In this document: in pieces, positions 1 through 10,084 of the stretch
Layout of the letters: each line of letters opens with the position of its first letter
Numbering within the stretch: the first letter of the stretch is position 1
Source of the DNA: Narthecium ossifragum
Lineage: Eukaryota > Streptophyta > Magnoliopsida > Dioscoreales > Nartheciaceae
DNA: 64,000 bases
Assembly: GCA_963920575.1 (NCBI GenBank)
Contig: OY986975.1
Span: 19,003,897 to 19,067,896, forward strand
Reading direction: 5' to 3'
Notes under the pieces: generated by a model
What the model saw: the letters and a program-made list of their open reading frames with translations, nothing else
What the model was told of the DNA's origin: nothing
Database searches by the model: none
Program-made: the position numbers and the translations under genes

Positions 1-284
1 GAAATGTAACTATCAAAATGGTGGTGAAAAATAAGTAGTAGAACTGTGGAAAGTAACTACCAATATTGTGAAAAAGTAACTACCAAAATTGTGAAAAGTA
101 ACTACCACCAATATTGTGGAAAGTAATTACCACTTAAGTCGGCCCTAATTTTTTGAAAAGTAACTACCGTAGAGAAGGGGACCCCACTATTTTTCAGCTA
201 TTATTTTTGGAAAGTAACTACCGTATTTTCCCAATATTGAAAAGTAACTACAAATATTTCAAAGTAACTACTGTATTTTCCCAA
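1..284. repeat. Degenerate GTAACTACC repeat cluster
   Basis: About nine copies of a short motif, core AAAGTAACTACC, recur every 20-45 bases, often followed by AATATTGTG or GTATTTTCCC. The spacing is irregular, so this is not a simple satellite. Motif clusters of this kind are known from subterminal regions of plant DNA transposons, but no terminus is visible and the cluster continues to the window edge. It stops where the inverted-repeat element at about 285 begins. Confidence 0.6.
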
Positions 285-360
285 CTAGGTTCTCTATGTT
301 TACGGAATCAAAAAGCATTTTCTATATATTAAAATAATACTATTTTATATTCTCTCTCCT
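285..360 (+). repeat. Left terminal inverted repeat
   Basis: About 75 bases that pair with the reverse complement of 5020-5095 with only scattered mismatches. The shared core includes TATATTAAAATAATACTATT. Confidence 0.75.
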
Positions 361-732
361 CAGCCACATCAGCATAAACCACTCTTGTTCTTTCTCTTCT
401 CCGTTCCATCTAGTCGACCAGCCACCGCACCTCACTGGCGTCCGTCAACTCTGGCAAGTCCATTACTTCCGGCGACATCACCGACTACCGCACCACCACC
501 ATTTCTCTCAAGCATTCAAGACCCCAACTCCATCAACTCTTTCGCCTCCCGCCTCACCAACCTCCCAAGCCGAGCTCGGGTTGGGGTTTCGACGATGAGG
601 AGGGAGGATGAGGAGGTCGTGGATAGGGCCGAGTGAGGAAGAAGGACACCACACGGTAGGCGCGCCGATGGGGGGGGGGGGCTAACCGCTGTGCTCGGAG
701 CTCGAGGAGGCGCGGTTGTCGCCAGAGGTGTC

Positions 733-1035
733 GATGATCACCGGGATCGGAGTGGTTGAGGTCGTAGGCTTCTGTTGGAGGCGATGGCAACCTTGGGCGA
801 CAACGGTGAGATGCTGGTCGAGGTTGGAGGAGCTCGACGACGATGGGTTCCGGAGAAGATGGGTTGGTGCTAGCCACGATGCTCGGAGCTCGAGGCAGCA
901 CGGTTGTCACCGGACACATCGATGATCACCGGACGCATCGATGATCACCGGGGTTGGAGTGGTTGAGGTCGTGGGATCATGCTGGAGGCGATGGCGACCG
1001 ACCTTGGGTGGTGACGGTGAGATGCTGGTCGAGGA
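733..1035 (+). repeat. Tandem duplication of about 207 bp in captured GC-rich DNA
   Basis: A segment beginning ATGATCACCGGGATCGGAG near 733 recurs near 940 with scattered changes, sharing GGTTGAGGTCGT, GGAGGCGATGGC and GGTGAGATGCTGGTCGAG. It lies in the GC-rich part of the TIR element. The source gene was not recognised. Confidence 0.6.
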
Positions 1036-1194
1036 ATTAGTGGGGTTCCGAGGTTCTCACCGGCATTAATGGAGGTAGAGACACGCCGGTGATGGGATAT
1101 GTGGTGACAAGCAAGAGATGGGGGTTTCAATTGGCTACGATAGTGGAGGAATGAGATGAGTGGAGGTAGGTGGATTTGGACCTAATGCCTAATT

Positions 1195-1308
1195 GATATA
1201 GAGAATCAATATAAATCTGTTGGTTGAATAAGTCAAAAGGTGAAAGGGAATCACTTTTTGACTTGTTCAACCATCAAATTCCCTATATTGATTCTATATT
1301 ATAACCTT
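1195..1308. repeat. Long hairpin (inverted repeat)
   Basis: The arms ATATAGAGAATCAATATA and its near complement TATATTGATTCTATATTA flank a second inverted pair, GAATAAGTCAAAA and TTTTTGACTTGTTC, giving a foldback of about 110 bases. It lies just upstream of the phytochrome piece and may be a decayed MITE or a remnant terminus. Confidence 0.55.
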
Positions 1309-1683
1309 TAAAATTTAAAATTCCATTCACGATTGAGAGAAGGAAAAGACAACACATGTTCACGCTTTTATCTGTTTTGAGTTCCATCACTTCCAGCTAC
1401 TGCAGTCTCTTCTTTGCACCAAATTTTGATTCAAAGCCTCCATAGAAACAAACCCAAGTTCTCCAGAAATGGCTTCCAAAAGTCATGACGGCGGTGGCGC
1501 CCACACCCATCATAGTCAGTCCTCTAGTGCCAGTAACCTCCGTTCGCAGCCGCCGGGGACCGCACCGTAGACTCAGTGAACAAGGCGATCACGCAGTATA
1601 TGATGGAAGCCCGACTCCACGCTATGTTTGAGCAGTCCGGCGAGTCCGGCAAAAGGTCCGACTACTCCCAGTCCGTCCTCGGC

Positions 1684-4093
1684 TGTGAGGACCTGCCCCT
1701 CTACCCCTGTGGCTCGTTGTAGACCGCAAGGGCAATTTGGTAAATTGCGCCTTGTTGGTTTGTTTCACACCCGCGTGTGCACACACTGGCCTTGTATGTG
1801 TTAGTGTTTGTTTAGAATGGCTAGGTGGACCCAGGATCGAAAGATCTGGACTTGGGCTTGAGTTCTTGCCCAAGTTTAGCTTTCAGCACACAAAGGATCG
1901 ATCCTCTCTGGCTAAGGGATCGATCCTCTTCGTGCCAGAAAGCCTTGTGAATCGTCTTGAAGGATCGATCCTTCATTGAGGAAGGATCGATCATTTATAA
2001 GTCGGTTGGTTTTCTGCTTCGCGAGGACGGCCGCCGTTGGCCGTCGCTCTCTCCTATCAGAGGGGGAAGACTTCCCCTCCCATTCTTTCACTTTTTCCCC
2101 TCTTTCCCGGCTGTCCCCTCCCCCTTTCCCCTCCTTTCTTCTCCTCCTCTTCCTCCTTCTCCTCTCTTTCTTCTTCCTTCCTTCTTCTCTCCCGAAGCTC
2201 TGTTTTTCCCCTGTTTCGGGCAGCCACCTTCCTCTCCTCCGTTCTCCCTCCTCCGGCCATCTTTTCCGGCGTTCTTTGGCTCGTTGGATTCGTGACAACG
2301 AGAGGAACATCTCTGAAGTAGTTTGGAAGCTTGTTGGTGATCAAATCGCGGGGAATTAGCCGAGGAAAGCGCAGCTAGGTAGGGTTATACCTACTGATGT
2401 TCTTTTCGGGTGTTCTTGAGATCTAGCCGTTGGATCTTGTTGATCCTTGTTTTTTTGGATTCCTTATGTCTTGTAGAATAACTGATATAAGTTTCATGTT
2501 AATCAGTTGAGATTTGAGTAGGTTTTATGCAAGCTTAGTCTCGGATTTCTGGTTTTCTGCTGTTCTTGAGAAACAGCCGGCTTGCGGCGAGTTTTCCGGC
2601 CGGCGTGTACATGATCTTGTCTTTTAATAAACATAAGAGTTGTAGAACTATTCGTTAGTTTTCCATTCCATCTTGTTTCGTAATTTTCCGATTTGTCTAC
2701 AATTTCTTATGAATTGTTTGCTGGAGGGCTGCGTTGCAGCAATTAATGGGTAAGTTAGTTTGATTAACGATTTTGATTAGCGTTTTCCCGTTAATCCAAC
2801 CGTTGGATGATTATGATTTTTGGATATGATGATCCTGGTTTATACACCTACTGGTGGCTAAGTTGGATCTTGAATCCGACGTCATTACGACGTCGGATCA
2901 ACGGGATCAATTAGCCCCTAAGTAGAGGCTTGGGTGTTTTTTTGAATATAATATTATATTTCGGAATATAATATTATATTGCGTTTTATTCATCATCGGT
3001 TTTCGGGGTTGCTTCCCGTTGCAGGAGTCTGCGGTCGACGGTCGTGGTACCGTCGTAATGCCAGGACCCGCTGCGGATCGGCTGGCAGCGGTTGGTAGTA
3101 CCGCTGCAGCGATCCAGTAGACTTATATGATGCTTGACATACTGTTGCATGCCTTTCCTTTTATCTGTGTATGTCATAGCATGCATCGTTGTTGTGTGCA
3201 TTAGTTGCATTGGTTAGGGCGTGGGTGATCTTTGGGTCGCCGTCCCGAGGCTGGAAGCTCGGACTTAGCCCTAGGACCGGGGTTGGGTAGTTTGGACCCG
3301 GTTTGAATGGTGGTGCCCAGTCGATTCGATGATAGGCTTAGATGACTGGTGCACTTGTGGCTTGATGATTGTAGAGGTCGTGTCAGCCTTAAGTCGGATG
3401 CTGAGGTGTAGCCGGTGTTCCACTGTGTTGACCCTTGAGTAGAGGGATTGCCTACTTAGCGGTGCAGTTTCCCGCCTGCAGTGTCGGTACCTGCTTGTGG
3501 GCAAGCAGTGTTGTTTCCTGCTACTGAGTGTGACCAGACATGTGACCAGCTCGGCTGGAAGACCATGATCGTGGGCCTCAGGGACACGCGATGGGGTTAT
3601 GGGACCCCTGTATACACCCAGGTCCTACTTGAGGGCGACACTGTTGCGTTTCCCTCTTCCTTCTGTGTGTCGTAGTGTAGATCCCTACTGAGCTTAGTGC
3701 TCACACCTACCCGGGCTGCGTTTTGCAGGTGCAGGCGTCAGTTCTTCTTCCTTGGCCCCTACCGGGCAGTTGGTTGGCGGTGCGGCGGCGCCAGGTGGAG
3801 TCTGAGCGGTGGTGATCATTTACTGCTTTTACCCTTATGTTAGTTAGTCTCCTACGGGACTAATGTTGTACTTTGAATCTTCCCCCTCTCCGAGGATTTG
3901 TATATTAACACTTGAGTTTTTAATCTGAGGTTCGAGGTTTTGCTAATTAATATTGTTTTAATTGAGGGTGCTTTGGTGAACTGTTAGGGAGACCAATAGG
4001 TTAGAGGGAACCCTCGTCGTTCTTTTTCCGCGTTTTTAGGTTCCGGTTCGCGTCGCCCGGCCCGGTTGGGCTTTCACGGGTCGGGGCGCGACA
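1684..4093 (+). mobile_element. Solo LTR (copy A) of a large-LTR family
   Basis: 2410 bp beginning TGTGAGGACC and ending GGGGCGCGACA, the same ends as copies B (31648-34068) and C (40048-42923), which lie in the opposite orientation. The terminal TG...CA, the absence of gag-pol sequence and the absence of internal terminal repeats indicate a solo LTR; Ty3-type is likely but unproven. It lies in the phytochrome piece, and removing it exactly restores an open frame across the junction. No 5 bp target duplication is visible (TCGGC on the left, ACCAC on the right), unlike copy B. It carries an ATCGAT palindrome array at 1893-1996, directly followed by a TTTATAAG box. Confidence 0.8.
1893..1996. 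repeat. Array of GGATCGATCC palindromes in LTR A
   Basis: Four copies of GGATCGAT(CC), three of them the full 10 bp palindrome, lie within about 100 bases. The last is followed within a few bases by CATTTATAAG, a possible TATA box. The position suggests a U3 enhancer array, which is inference. Confidence 0.75.
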
Positions 4094-4413
4094 ACCACTT
4101 TGCAATCCGTCCCTGAGCAACAAATCAGTACCTACCTCTTCAGGATCCAGCGCAGCGGCCACATCCATCCCTTCGGTTGCACCCTCGCCGTTGATGAGTC
4201 CTCCTTCCGCGTGCTCGCCTACTCCGCCAACGCTCCCGACCTCCTTGACCTCTCCCTCCAATCCGTCGTCCCTACCATCGACCGCAGACCCCCCCTCGAC
4301 GACCCCCTCACCATCGGCACCGACGTCCGCACTCTCTTCACCCCTTCTAGCTCTCTCCTCCTTGAACGCGCCGCCAGCGCCCAAGAAATAACTCTCCTCA
4401 ATCTAGTTTGGGG

Positions 4414-4660
4414 GTCATCGACCTCGAGCCCGCTCGCACCGAGGACCCCGCCCTCTCCATCACCGGCGCCATCTAGTCCCAGAAGCTCGCCGTCCGCGCC
4501 ATCTCAAGACTCCAAGCTCCACCGCATCGATGTCGACATCGTCATCGACCTCGAGCCCGCTCGCACCAAGGACCCCGCCCTCTCCATCGCCAACGTCGTC
4601 CAGTCCCAAAAGCTTGCCGTCCGCGCCATCTCAAGACTCCAAGCTCTCCTTGGTGGGATT
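4414..4660 (+). repeat. 127 bp tandem duplication in the phytochrome fragment
   Basis: GTCATCGACCTCGAGCCCGC starts at 4414 and again at 4541. Each copy runs through the region encoding IDLEPART to SRLQA. Because 127 is not a multiple of three, the two copies are read in different frames. Copy 1 also has an in-frame TAG where copy 2 has CAG. Confidence 0.85.
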
Positions 4661-4669
4661 GAGATGGGA

Positions 4670-4935
4670 TCGAAGTGGTATGCGCCATCGATGGCATCCA
4701 AGCTTTCTAATTTGCTAGTGATGGAGCCGGAAGAGATGTTGGTCTTGGTGGGGAAGTGAAGATTAAAGACGGCGGAGAGCTGGAGCAAGTGGCCACCTTT
4801 GGACCAGGCGGAGCCCACGCCGACCATGCAGAGTAGGCCGACGGCTCATGGACGTACCCGGAGAGGTCGAAGGAAGCCCAGCTGCGGAGGGGGAGAAGAC
4901 CGGGGGGGACAAGGTGATGGTTGGAGAGATTGCGG
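4670..4935 (-). pseudogene. Captured gene fragment resembling a DUF2921 membrane protein
   Basis: Read on the minus strand, this segment encodes FDLSGYVHEPSAY, then after a one-base frameshift CMVGVGSAWSKGGHLLQ and [19 protein letters not shown]. The pattern G-Y-x6-CMVG-GS, a hydrophobic LSAVFNL strand and a later LESL resembles plant DUF2921 proteins, large membrane proteins of unknown role. It abuts the phytochrome piece in opposite orientation near 4660, so the element holds parts of at least two genes. The assignment rests on remembered family patterns and is moderate. Confidence 0.5.
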
Positions 4936-5019
4936 CGGTATGCGCCGGCGGAGCCATCGCGGAGGGAGAGGGAGGCCTCGACGCCCAAGGTTTGCGTTTG
5001 GAAGAGAGAACGAAGGATA

Positions 5020-5095
5020 GAGAACATAAAATAGTATTATTTTAATATATAGGGAACGCTTTTTGATTCCCTAAACACAAGGAACGTAGTTGACT
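5020..5095 (-). repeat. Right terminal inverted repeat
   Basis: Inverted partner of 285-360. Outside it, 5096-5220 contains further GGGAAT and ATCTGTTGG motifs that may be an older terminus or a separate MITE-like sequence. Confidence 0.7.
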
Positions 5096-5310
5096 TTAGG
5101 GAATGGGATAGGGAATGATTATAGAGATAGGGAATCTGTTGGATAACACTTTCTAATCATATTCCCTAAATTTAGAGATAGAGAATGTGATAGGCAATCT
5201 GTTGGGAATGCTCTTAGAGATATTGCTAAGTTCTGCACGTAGGCAAAATGCACAATGCCTACGATATAAAAATTAACACATATTAAGCCTCGATATGTAG
5301 CTAAATAAGA

Positions 5311-5460
5311 TTTTCCATATTCAGATGTAACTCAGATATATGGAAAAAATAAAGATATGAATAAAAGTCTCACTTACACCGTATTTCCATATTCAGTTGT
5401 AACTTATACATACGAAAAAAATAAAGATATGAATAAAAGTCGCACTTACACCGTATGTAC
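5311..5460 (+). repeat. Tandem duplication of about 75 bp
   Basis: Two adjacent copies contain CCATATTCAG(A/T)TGTAACT, AAAATAAAGATATGAATAAA and CACTTACACCGTAT, differing at a few positions. The region is AT-rich with no gene. Confidence 0.7.
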
Positions 5461-5499
5461 CAAAATTCATGATGTTAAATTATATTAATAATAAACTCA

Positions 5500-6215
5500 C
5501 CCTCACTCGAACTTCGGCTTAAGTTTTTGGGTTGAGTGGTTGAGAGTTCGTTTCATGGTATCAGAGCGGAGGTCATGTGTTCAAACCCCATTGTAGACTA
5601 TATTAATAATAATATATTAATAGTAAACTCGCCCTCACCTAACGGCTGAAGCTTTTGGGTTAAGTGGTTAAAGTTCTTTCATGGTATCAGAGCGAATTTA
5701 TTATTAATATAGTTTAACATTCACATTTTCTTCCAGGTCCATATTGAGAGTCCAGAAATCCCAATCAAGATTACACAGGTACACCATTCAAACGACACAA
5801 TTCGTAAACAAAAACGCACGCCCATTTATCTGATAAAATGATGGTTACTGATCTCTCTAGCCAGTTCAGCAAAAACACCCATTTATCTGATAAAATAATG
5901 GTTACTGGTCTCTCTAGCCAGATCAGGATGCACACAAGAGACAGAAAAGTGAGCAGCGGGGCATGTGGATATTAATTAAAGGAGCGGCAGCGAAAATGCA
6001 CGACACATGGGTTTGAACACGGAACTTTGCTCTGATACAATTCATGAATGATGATGATCACTAGTCTCTCAACTCGGGATACCTACAAAAGACAAAAAAG
6101 TGAGCACCGGGGTTTGAAGACAGAACCTCGCTCTGATACCATGAAAGAACTCTAACCGCTCAACTGAAAAGCTTAAGGCCTTGGATAAGGATGAGTTAAT
6201 ATTAATATAGTTTAA
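5500..6215. repeat. Cluster of tRNA-like (SINE-type) repeats in both orientations
   Basis: Four related units share a Pol III A-box-like GGGTTGAGTGGTTGAGAG, the string CATGGTATCAGAGC and a B-box-like GTGTTCAAACCCC. Plus-strand copies lie near 5525-5600 and 5645-5695, minus-strand copies near 6005-6060 and 6105-6190. The spacing of the A- and B-box-like parts suggests tRNA-derived SINE sequence. TGGTATCAGAGC also matches the initiator-tRNA-Met primer-binding site of LTR elements, but no LTR lies beside it. None folds as a complete tRNA gene. Confidence 0.45.
5820..5932 (+). repeat. Tandem duplication of about 57 bp
   Basis: CCCATTTATCTGATAAAAT, ATGGTTACTG and TCTCTCTAGCCAG occur twice in succession with a few substitutions. 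Confidence 0.7.
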
Positions 6216-6933
6216 CAGTAGCGGCAGCGGTATCGTATGAGAGATAGGTGACTCCATAACTTAGAAGCTCGAGTTCTCTATGGTAGTCGAGAGGTTTTAA
6301 ACACCGACGGGTCCGACAATGGACCTTGATCCACACGGGACCCTAAACTTTGACCCGGATCCAAACCGGATATCTTTGAGCTCGTGCTTTCAAATGTTGA
6401 ATTGGATCATGGAGACCAACAAGGCATTCTGTGGATTTCTTTATCAATCAAAATGTCAATACTACTTAAAGATATTCAAAGAACAGTTTGATTTTGTCAA
6501 AGAATATCCATGCCACAAAAGTAAGGAAGTTTGCTCCGGGACCCACGGCATCCTTTCAGTAAGCATTTTAAGATAACTCGTTTTGTTCTATCTCTATATT
6601 TCGGTGCTTGTATCTTCAATTTGCTGCTAATTATAATCAAATCTGATTCGAACTTGCTGATCCATGTTGTTTATTACAATAATGAATTCAAATGTACCTA
6701 CAGGGCAGGACGCATTTTCCATTTATCTGTGTTTTTGAAGCGTGTATAATATATACGTTTATTTGTTTCAATAAAAGCCCTCTGTGTTTGCTAATTGATG
6801 CCTTTCGTTTTGCACCTCATTGTTTGAACTGAGATTAACCTGTCCTAAAAGCTTGCAAAAAATGCATTATTGGGCTTTTAACTCTTAGATTGATCTGCGA
6901 AGTTGACCACTATGATGTTTGTCACATGCTATT

Positions 6934-7677
6934 TGTTGGGGAAACTGGGGTGAGTCGGATCACCCAGAACCCACTTTCGATGGCGAACACAAGACAAGAG
7001 AGAGAGAGAGCAAGAAAAGAGAAAGCACACACACAAGAACACACCATGATTTACGTGAAAAACCACTCGGCAAAATACCGAGAGTAAAAACCACGGGCGG
7101 AGTAGGAGGGTTTCACTATGAATCAAGGAGTACAAAGCTTTTTATCTAGAGGAGAACAAGCCCTCTCCCTCTAGGGTTTTCATTTTCAGATAGCATAGTT
7201 AGGGTTACACACCAACCCTATTTATATCCACTAATTAACCCACACTCGGATTAATCTGGACCCTTAAATTTTTCCCATATTTCGCAAAGGATCGATCATC
7301 TTGGATAGAAAGATCGATCCTTTCATTCCGTAGAATTGGTCGCCCCGATAAGGATCAATCCTTATATGACATAATATCGATCCTCCAAAATAGGCTTTCT
7401 GTCGTGGGAAACACCACCTGAGAGGATCGATCTTTATAGGGCATAAGATCGATCATTTCCAACCCAGCTTTCTGTCATGAGATCCGGACTGAGAGGATCG
7501 ATCCTTTCCAACACAACCTTCTATCATAGGAAGAGGATCGATCCTTTCCAAACAAAGGATCGATCCTTTGTCTTCCTGCACCTTGTTTGTCTCCTTCTTC
7601 TCCTTTTTTCGCCGTACCCAGTTGCTTCGATCAACTGGGTTTGTTTGTTAAGGCCTCATGAGGAGAGAACCCCAACA
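6934..7677 (-). mobile_element. Solo LTR, 744 bp, with 5 bp target duplication CTATT
   Basis: The sequence starts TGTTGGGG and ends CCCCAACA, flanked on both sides by CTATT (6929-6933 and 7678-7682), which is direct evidence of retroviral-type integration followed by LTR-LTR recombination. No gag, pol or primer-binding site is left. Minus orientation is preferred: in that sense a nine-unit ATCGAT palindrome array (7570-7286) lies upstream of a TATA-like GGATATAAATAGGG at about 7217-7230. The family is probably copia-like, by inference from its size and ends. Confidence 0.82.
7286..7570. repeat. Array of GGATCGATCC palindromes in the 744 bp LTR
   Basis: Nine units, eight with an ATCGAT core and one with ATCAAT, are spaced about 20-50 bases apart. 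The best are AAAGGATCGATCCTTT. Between them recurs CTTTCTGTC(A/G)TG. The array lies about 60 bases upstream of the TATA-like box on the minus strand, consistent with a U3 enhancer. Confidence 0.8.
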
Positions 7678-8364
7678 CTATTTCCATGTTGACGCAGGAT
7701 AAAAATCCAAAACCTGGGTGTCCTGACCTCTCTACCAGTACTGCAAGTATATATAAGCATGCATGCCTTATTCTGGTGTGACTTCACTTGGCACTGAACT
7801 CAATCAAATTAATCGACATCCTTCAACTGTAATGCCATTTGTCTACTTGTGATGTTCAGAAATGAGACTAGAATTTTGGCAAGGTGGTGAGCCTGTCTTT
7901 AATTTCCTCCCATTCTGATGAAAAATTAATTTAAGCTAAACTCGACCTTAATTATCTCGAGACATGGCTGACGAGAAGGGCTTCTTGTTGGGTTTTCCTT
8001 GATTACTCTATCCAAAGTGTTTTCATTTTCAGAAAACACTTTGGACCTTGTGTTTATGTTGCAGGCATTGAGACCTTTCGTGCATTATTACACCTTTGAA
8101 GAACCCACAATGCAGAGATTATAACAAGCAGCTTCTGCAGCTAAACTTGGATAAACTCAATCAATATTAATAGTTTAAACAACTAACGAGCGCAGTTTAT
8201 GACGTGGATGTGGACTTTAGGCCGGTAATTTATAAATGCCCCCTCAATCCAGATAATAGATTCAATAATAATAATTTATCCTTGGCCATTCCTTTTGCAC
8301 ACTCAAATGCAAACTCGGCTCGATCGTCGACTCGAATCGAGCTTCATTTGATTAGCCACTGATT

Positions 8365-8520
8365 GAGGTAATCCACCTAGTTTGCTATATAAAGCCTTAA
8401 AGATCCCATCTCTAAGAGCTCCTCGTTTGCTATCCAATCAACCCATATCACCTGGCGGGCTGAGGTAAGCCCACCTAGTTTGCCATATAAAGCCTTATAG
8501 AACCCCTCTCTCAAGAGCCC
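8365..8520 (+). promoter_or_regulatory. Duplicated TATA-box region upstream of the MRL7L gene
   Basis: Two direct repeats share GAGGTAA, CCACCTAGTTTGC(T/C)ATATAAAGCCTTA, and a following CTCTCT or ATCTCT and AAGAGC. The TATA boxes are CTATATAAAG at about 8385 and CATATAAAG at about 8483, roughly 100 bases apart. The gene's first usable ATG follows at 8600. Two alternative transcription starts are inferred. Confidence 0.6.
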
Positions 8521-8599
8521 CATAAAGAGGCCCCTTTTTAAGCTATTGTGGGCCTTGTCCTTGTGTTATCACTCATATCACACCCCCTTCGCATGCAGA

Positions 8600-10084
8600 A
8601 TGGCACCCCACTGCTCCCTGCTTCTCAGGTGTTCGACGTTTGTTCCAACAGAAAAGACCCATCTCCACCTGCCGTGTTTCCTCTCTTCATGTATTCCTAC
8701 GTACCCAGCCAGCAGAAGAAGCTTCAGATCATCATCCAGAAAGGGTTCTCTTGTCGCGAAGTTTCCGACGATGGTACTGAATTTAGCTAGAAATCTCCCA
8801 TTCTGTCTATGCATAGCACATATATCGTATATCATGCTAATTGGTGGATGAAAGAATGATGAGCAGATCGTGAGAGCTTCGAAGGCGATGCAGCTTGTAT
8901 TCGGCAATGGCAGAGAAGAGCCCGACAGCGATGACAGTGATGAGGAGGATGATGACAGCAGTTCAGTCATGACAGATGAAGGGAGAGCTGAACTAAGGAG
9001 AAAGATCAGAGAGGTGATGGACAACAACCCGGAAGTTGAGCAGGAGACCGATCCCGTAAAGAGGAGGATAAAGATGCAGAAGCTACTGGAGGACTACCCT
9101 CTCGTCGTTGAAGAGGAGGACCCTGATTGGCCGGAGGACGCTGATGGGCGGGGATTCAAGCTTGATCAGTTCTTCGACAAGATCACAATCAAGAACACGA
9201 AGAAGGAGGACAACGATGACGAGGGCTACGACAGCGACAAAGAGATTGTTTGGCAGGACGACAACTATATCAAGCCAATCAGAGACATTACGTCGAGCGA
9301 GTGGGAGGATACTGTGTTCAAGGACTTCAATCCTCTAGTCATCCTAGTGCACAATAGATATAAGAGGTTAGACATGAAATAAGAACAAGCTATGATTCTG
9401 CCGACCAGTCATTGCCGTGCCAGACGGCACATACAGGCACGACTGATACGTATCGTGCCGGTAAAACTTGTATCAGCACAACTCCTGTGTTAATACATGT
9501 ATTAGCTTAGATGAGCTTTCGTGCCAGTACTGGACTGGCACGTTAATCCTTTGTGCAAACCTTGTTCTGTTCATACCAACTGTGGTTTCGATTTGGATTA
9601 CAGGCCTGCAGAGAACGAAAGAGCTCAAATTGAATTAGAGAAAGCAGTGAAGATGTTCTGGGAATCTGGGTTGCCATCTCCTAGAGTAAGTCATCATCAA
9701 AGATACAAAAATAGTTCTGATACTACTTTCAATATAGCTAATACCATAGCATCATGCATGACAGTGTGTAGCAGTTGATGCTGTTGTTGAAGATGATCTA
9801 GTCTCTGCTCTGCAAGTATCTATATTCCCAGAAATACTGTTCACAAAAGCTGGAAAAATATTGCATCGTGAAAAAGGTTTGTAATGAGAGAACATACAGA
9901 TCACAAGTAGTCTCCTAAATTCCTGAAGAAATGGATGACCATAATGTCAAAATTTTGCGTTTCAGTTGTTTGGACAGCAGAAGAGTGGTCGAAGATTATG
10001 GCATTCTTCTACTACAAAGCAGCGAGACCATCTTGCCTTGATCAAAGAGCTGGGCAGACGCAAGAGAAGATCCCATCAATATAA
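8600..10084 (+). CDS. MRL7L: MRL7L-type chloroplast thioredoxin-fold protein
   Basis: Five exons fit: 8600-8773, 8867-9366, 9604-9685, 9765-9876 and 9966-10084. All introns are GT-AG and the phases agree, giving 328 residues. Exon 1 encodes an Arg/Ser/hydroxylated, acid-poor leader (MAPHCSLLLRCSTF) suited to a plastid transit peptide. Exon 2 has an acidic stretch, then EDYPLVVEEEDPDWPEDAD, FDKITIKN and EIVWQDDNYIKPI. Exons 3-5 add ELEKAVKMFWESGLPSPR, DLVSALQVSIFPEILF and AEEWSKIMAFFYYKAARPSC. These are signatures of the MRL7/MRL7L (SVR4, ECB1) family, nucleoid-associated proteins needed for plastid-encoded polymerase function and chloroplast development. The ITIKN and WQDDNY motifs favour the MRL7L branch. 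Exon 1 is the least certain part; an overlapping ATG at 8593 is in another frame. Confidence 0.85.

Larger units (their letters stand above)
1469..4660 (+). pseudogene. PHYB (fragment): Phytochrome B N-terminal fragment, captured and LTR-interrupted
   Basis: Phytochrome B is a red/far-red photoreceptor. Here only its N-terminal extension, PAS domain and the start of its GAF domain remain. The ATG at 1469 opens a Ser/His-rich leader; a frameshift before 1570 leads into [11 protein letters not shown] and FEQSGESGK. After the LTR (1684-4093) the reading resumes with SVPEQQIS, the PAS motif [23 protein letters not shown] and [13 protein letters not shown], then IDLEPART and [13 protein letters not shown]. 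Homology ends near 4660, before the chromophore-binding cysteine. Damage includes the leader frameshift with stops, loss of the segment normally linking LLNLVW to the IDLEPART block, and a 127 bp tandem duplication that is out of frame. The upstream 1310-1468 may be captured 5' UTR. It is not a functional photoreceptor. Confidence 0.88.
285..5095. mobile_element. Gene-capturing TIR element (Pack-type), chimeric, with nested LTR
   Basis: The two ends form a long imperfect inverted repeat: about 285-360 on the left matches the reverse complement of about 5020-5095, sharing GGAATCAAAAAGC and a TATATTAAAATAATACTATT block. Between them lie an unrecognised GC-rich segment (380-1190), the start of a phytochrome B gene (1469-1683 and 4094-4660) and, on the opposite strand, a piece resembling a DUF2921 gene (about 4670-4935). 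Host gene pieces between TIRs are the hallmark of Pack-MULEs. The outer borders are uncertain: no matching target duplication is visible, and the right side continues outward with GGGAATCTGTTGG-type sequence that the left side lacks. Without the nested LTR the element would be about 2.4 kb. Confidence 0.65.

Noticed and set aside
4100..4759. 219-residue open frame read as a phytochrome-like protein
   Set aside because: It is the captured PHYB fragment after the LTR; it lacks the true start, contains an out-of-frame duplicated segment and ends in unrelated sequence.
5570..5600. Candidate initiator tRNA-Met gene or LTR primer-binding site
   Set aside because: TGGTATCAGAGC is present, but the surrounding sequence does not form a full tRNA and no LTR ends next to it; the repeat copies fit a SINE-type sequence better.
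6319..6576. 85-residue plus-strand frame with a protein-like stretch
   Set aside because: No recognised family, no flanking exons, and it lies among repeats; too weak to call a gene.
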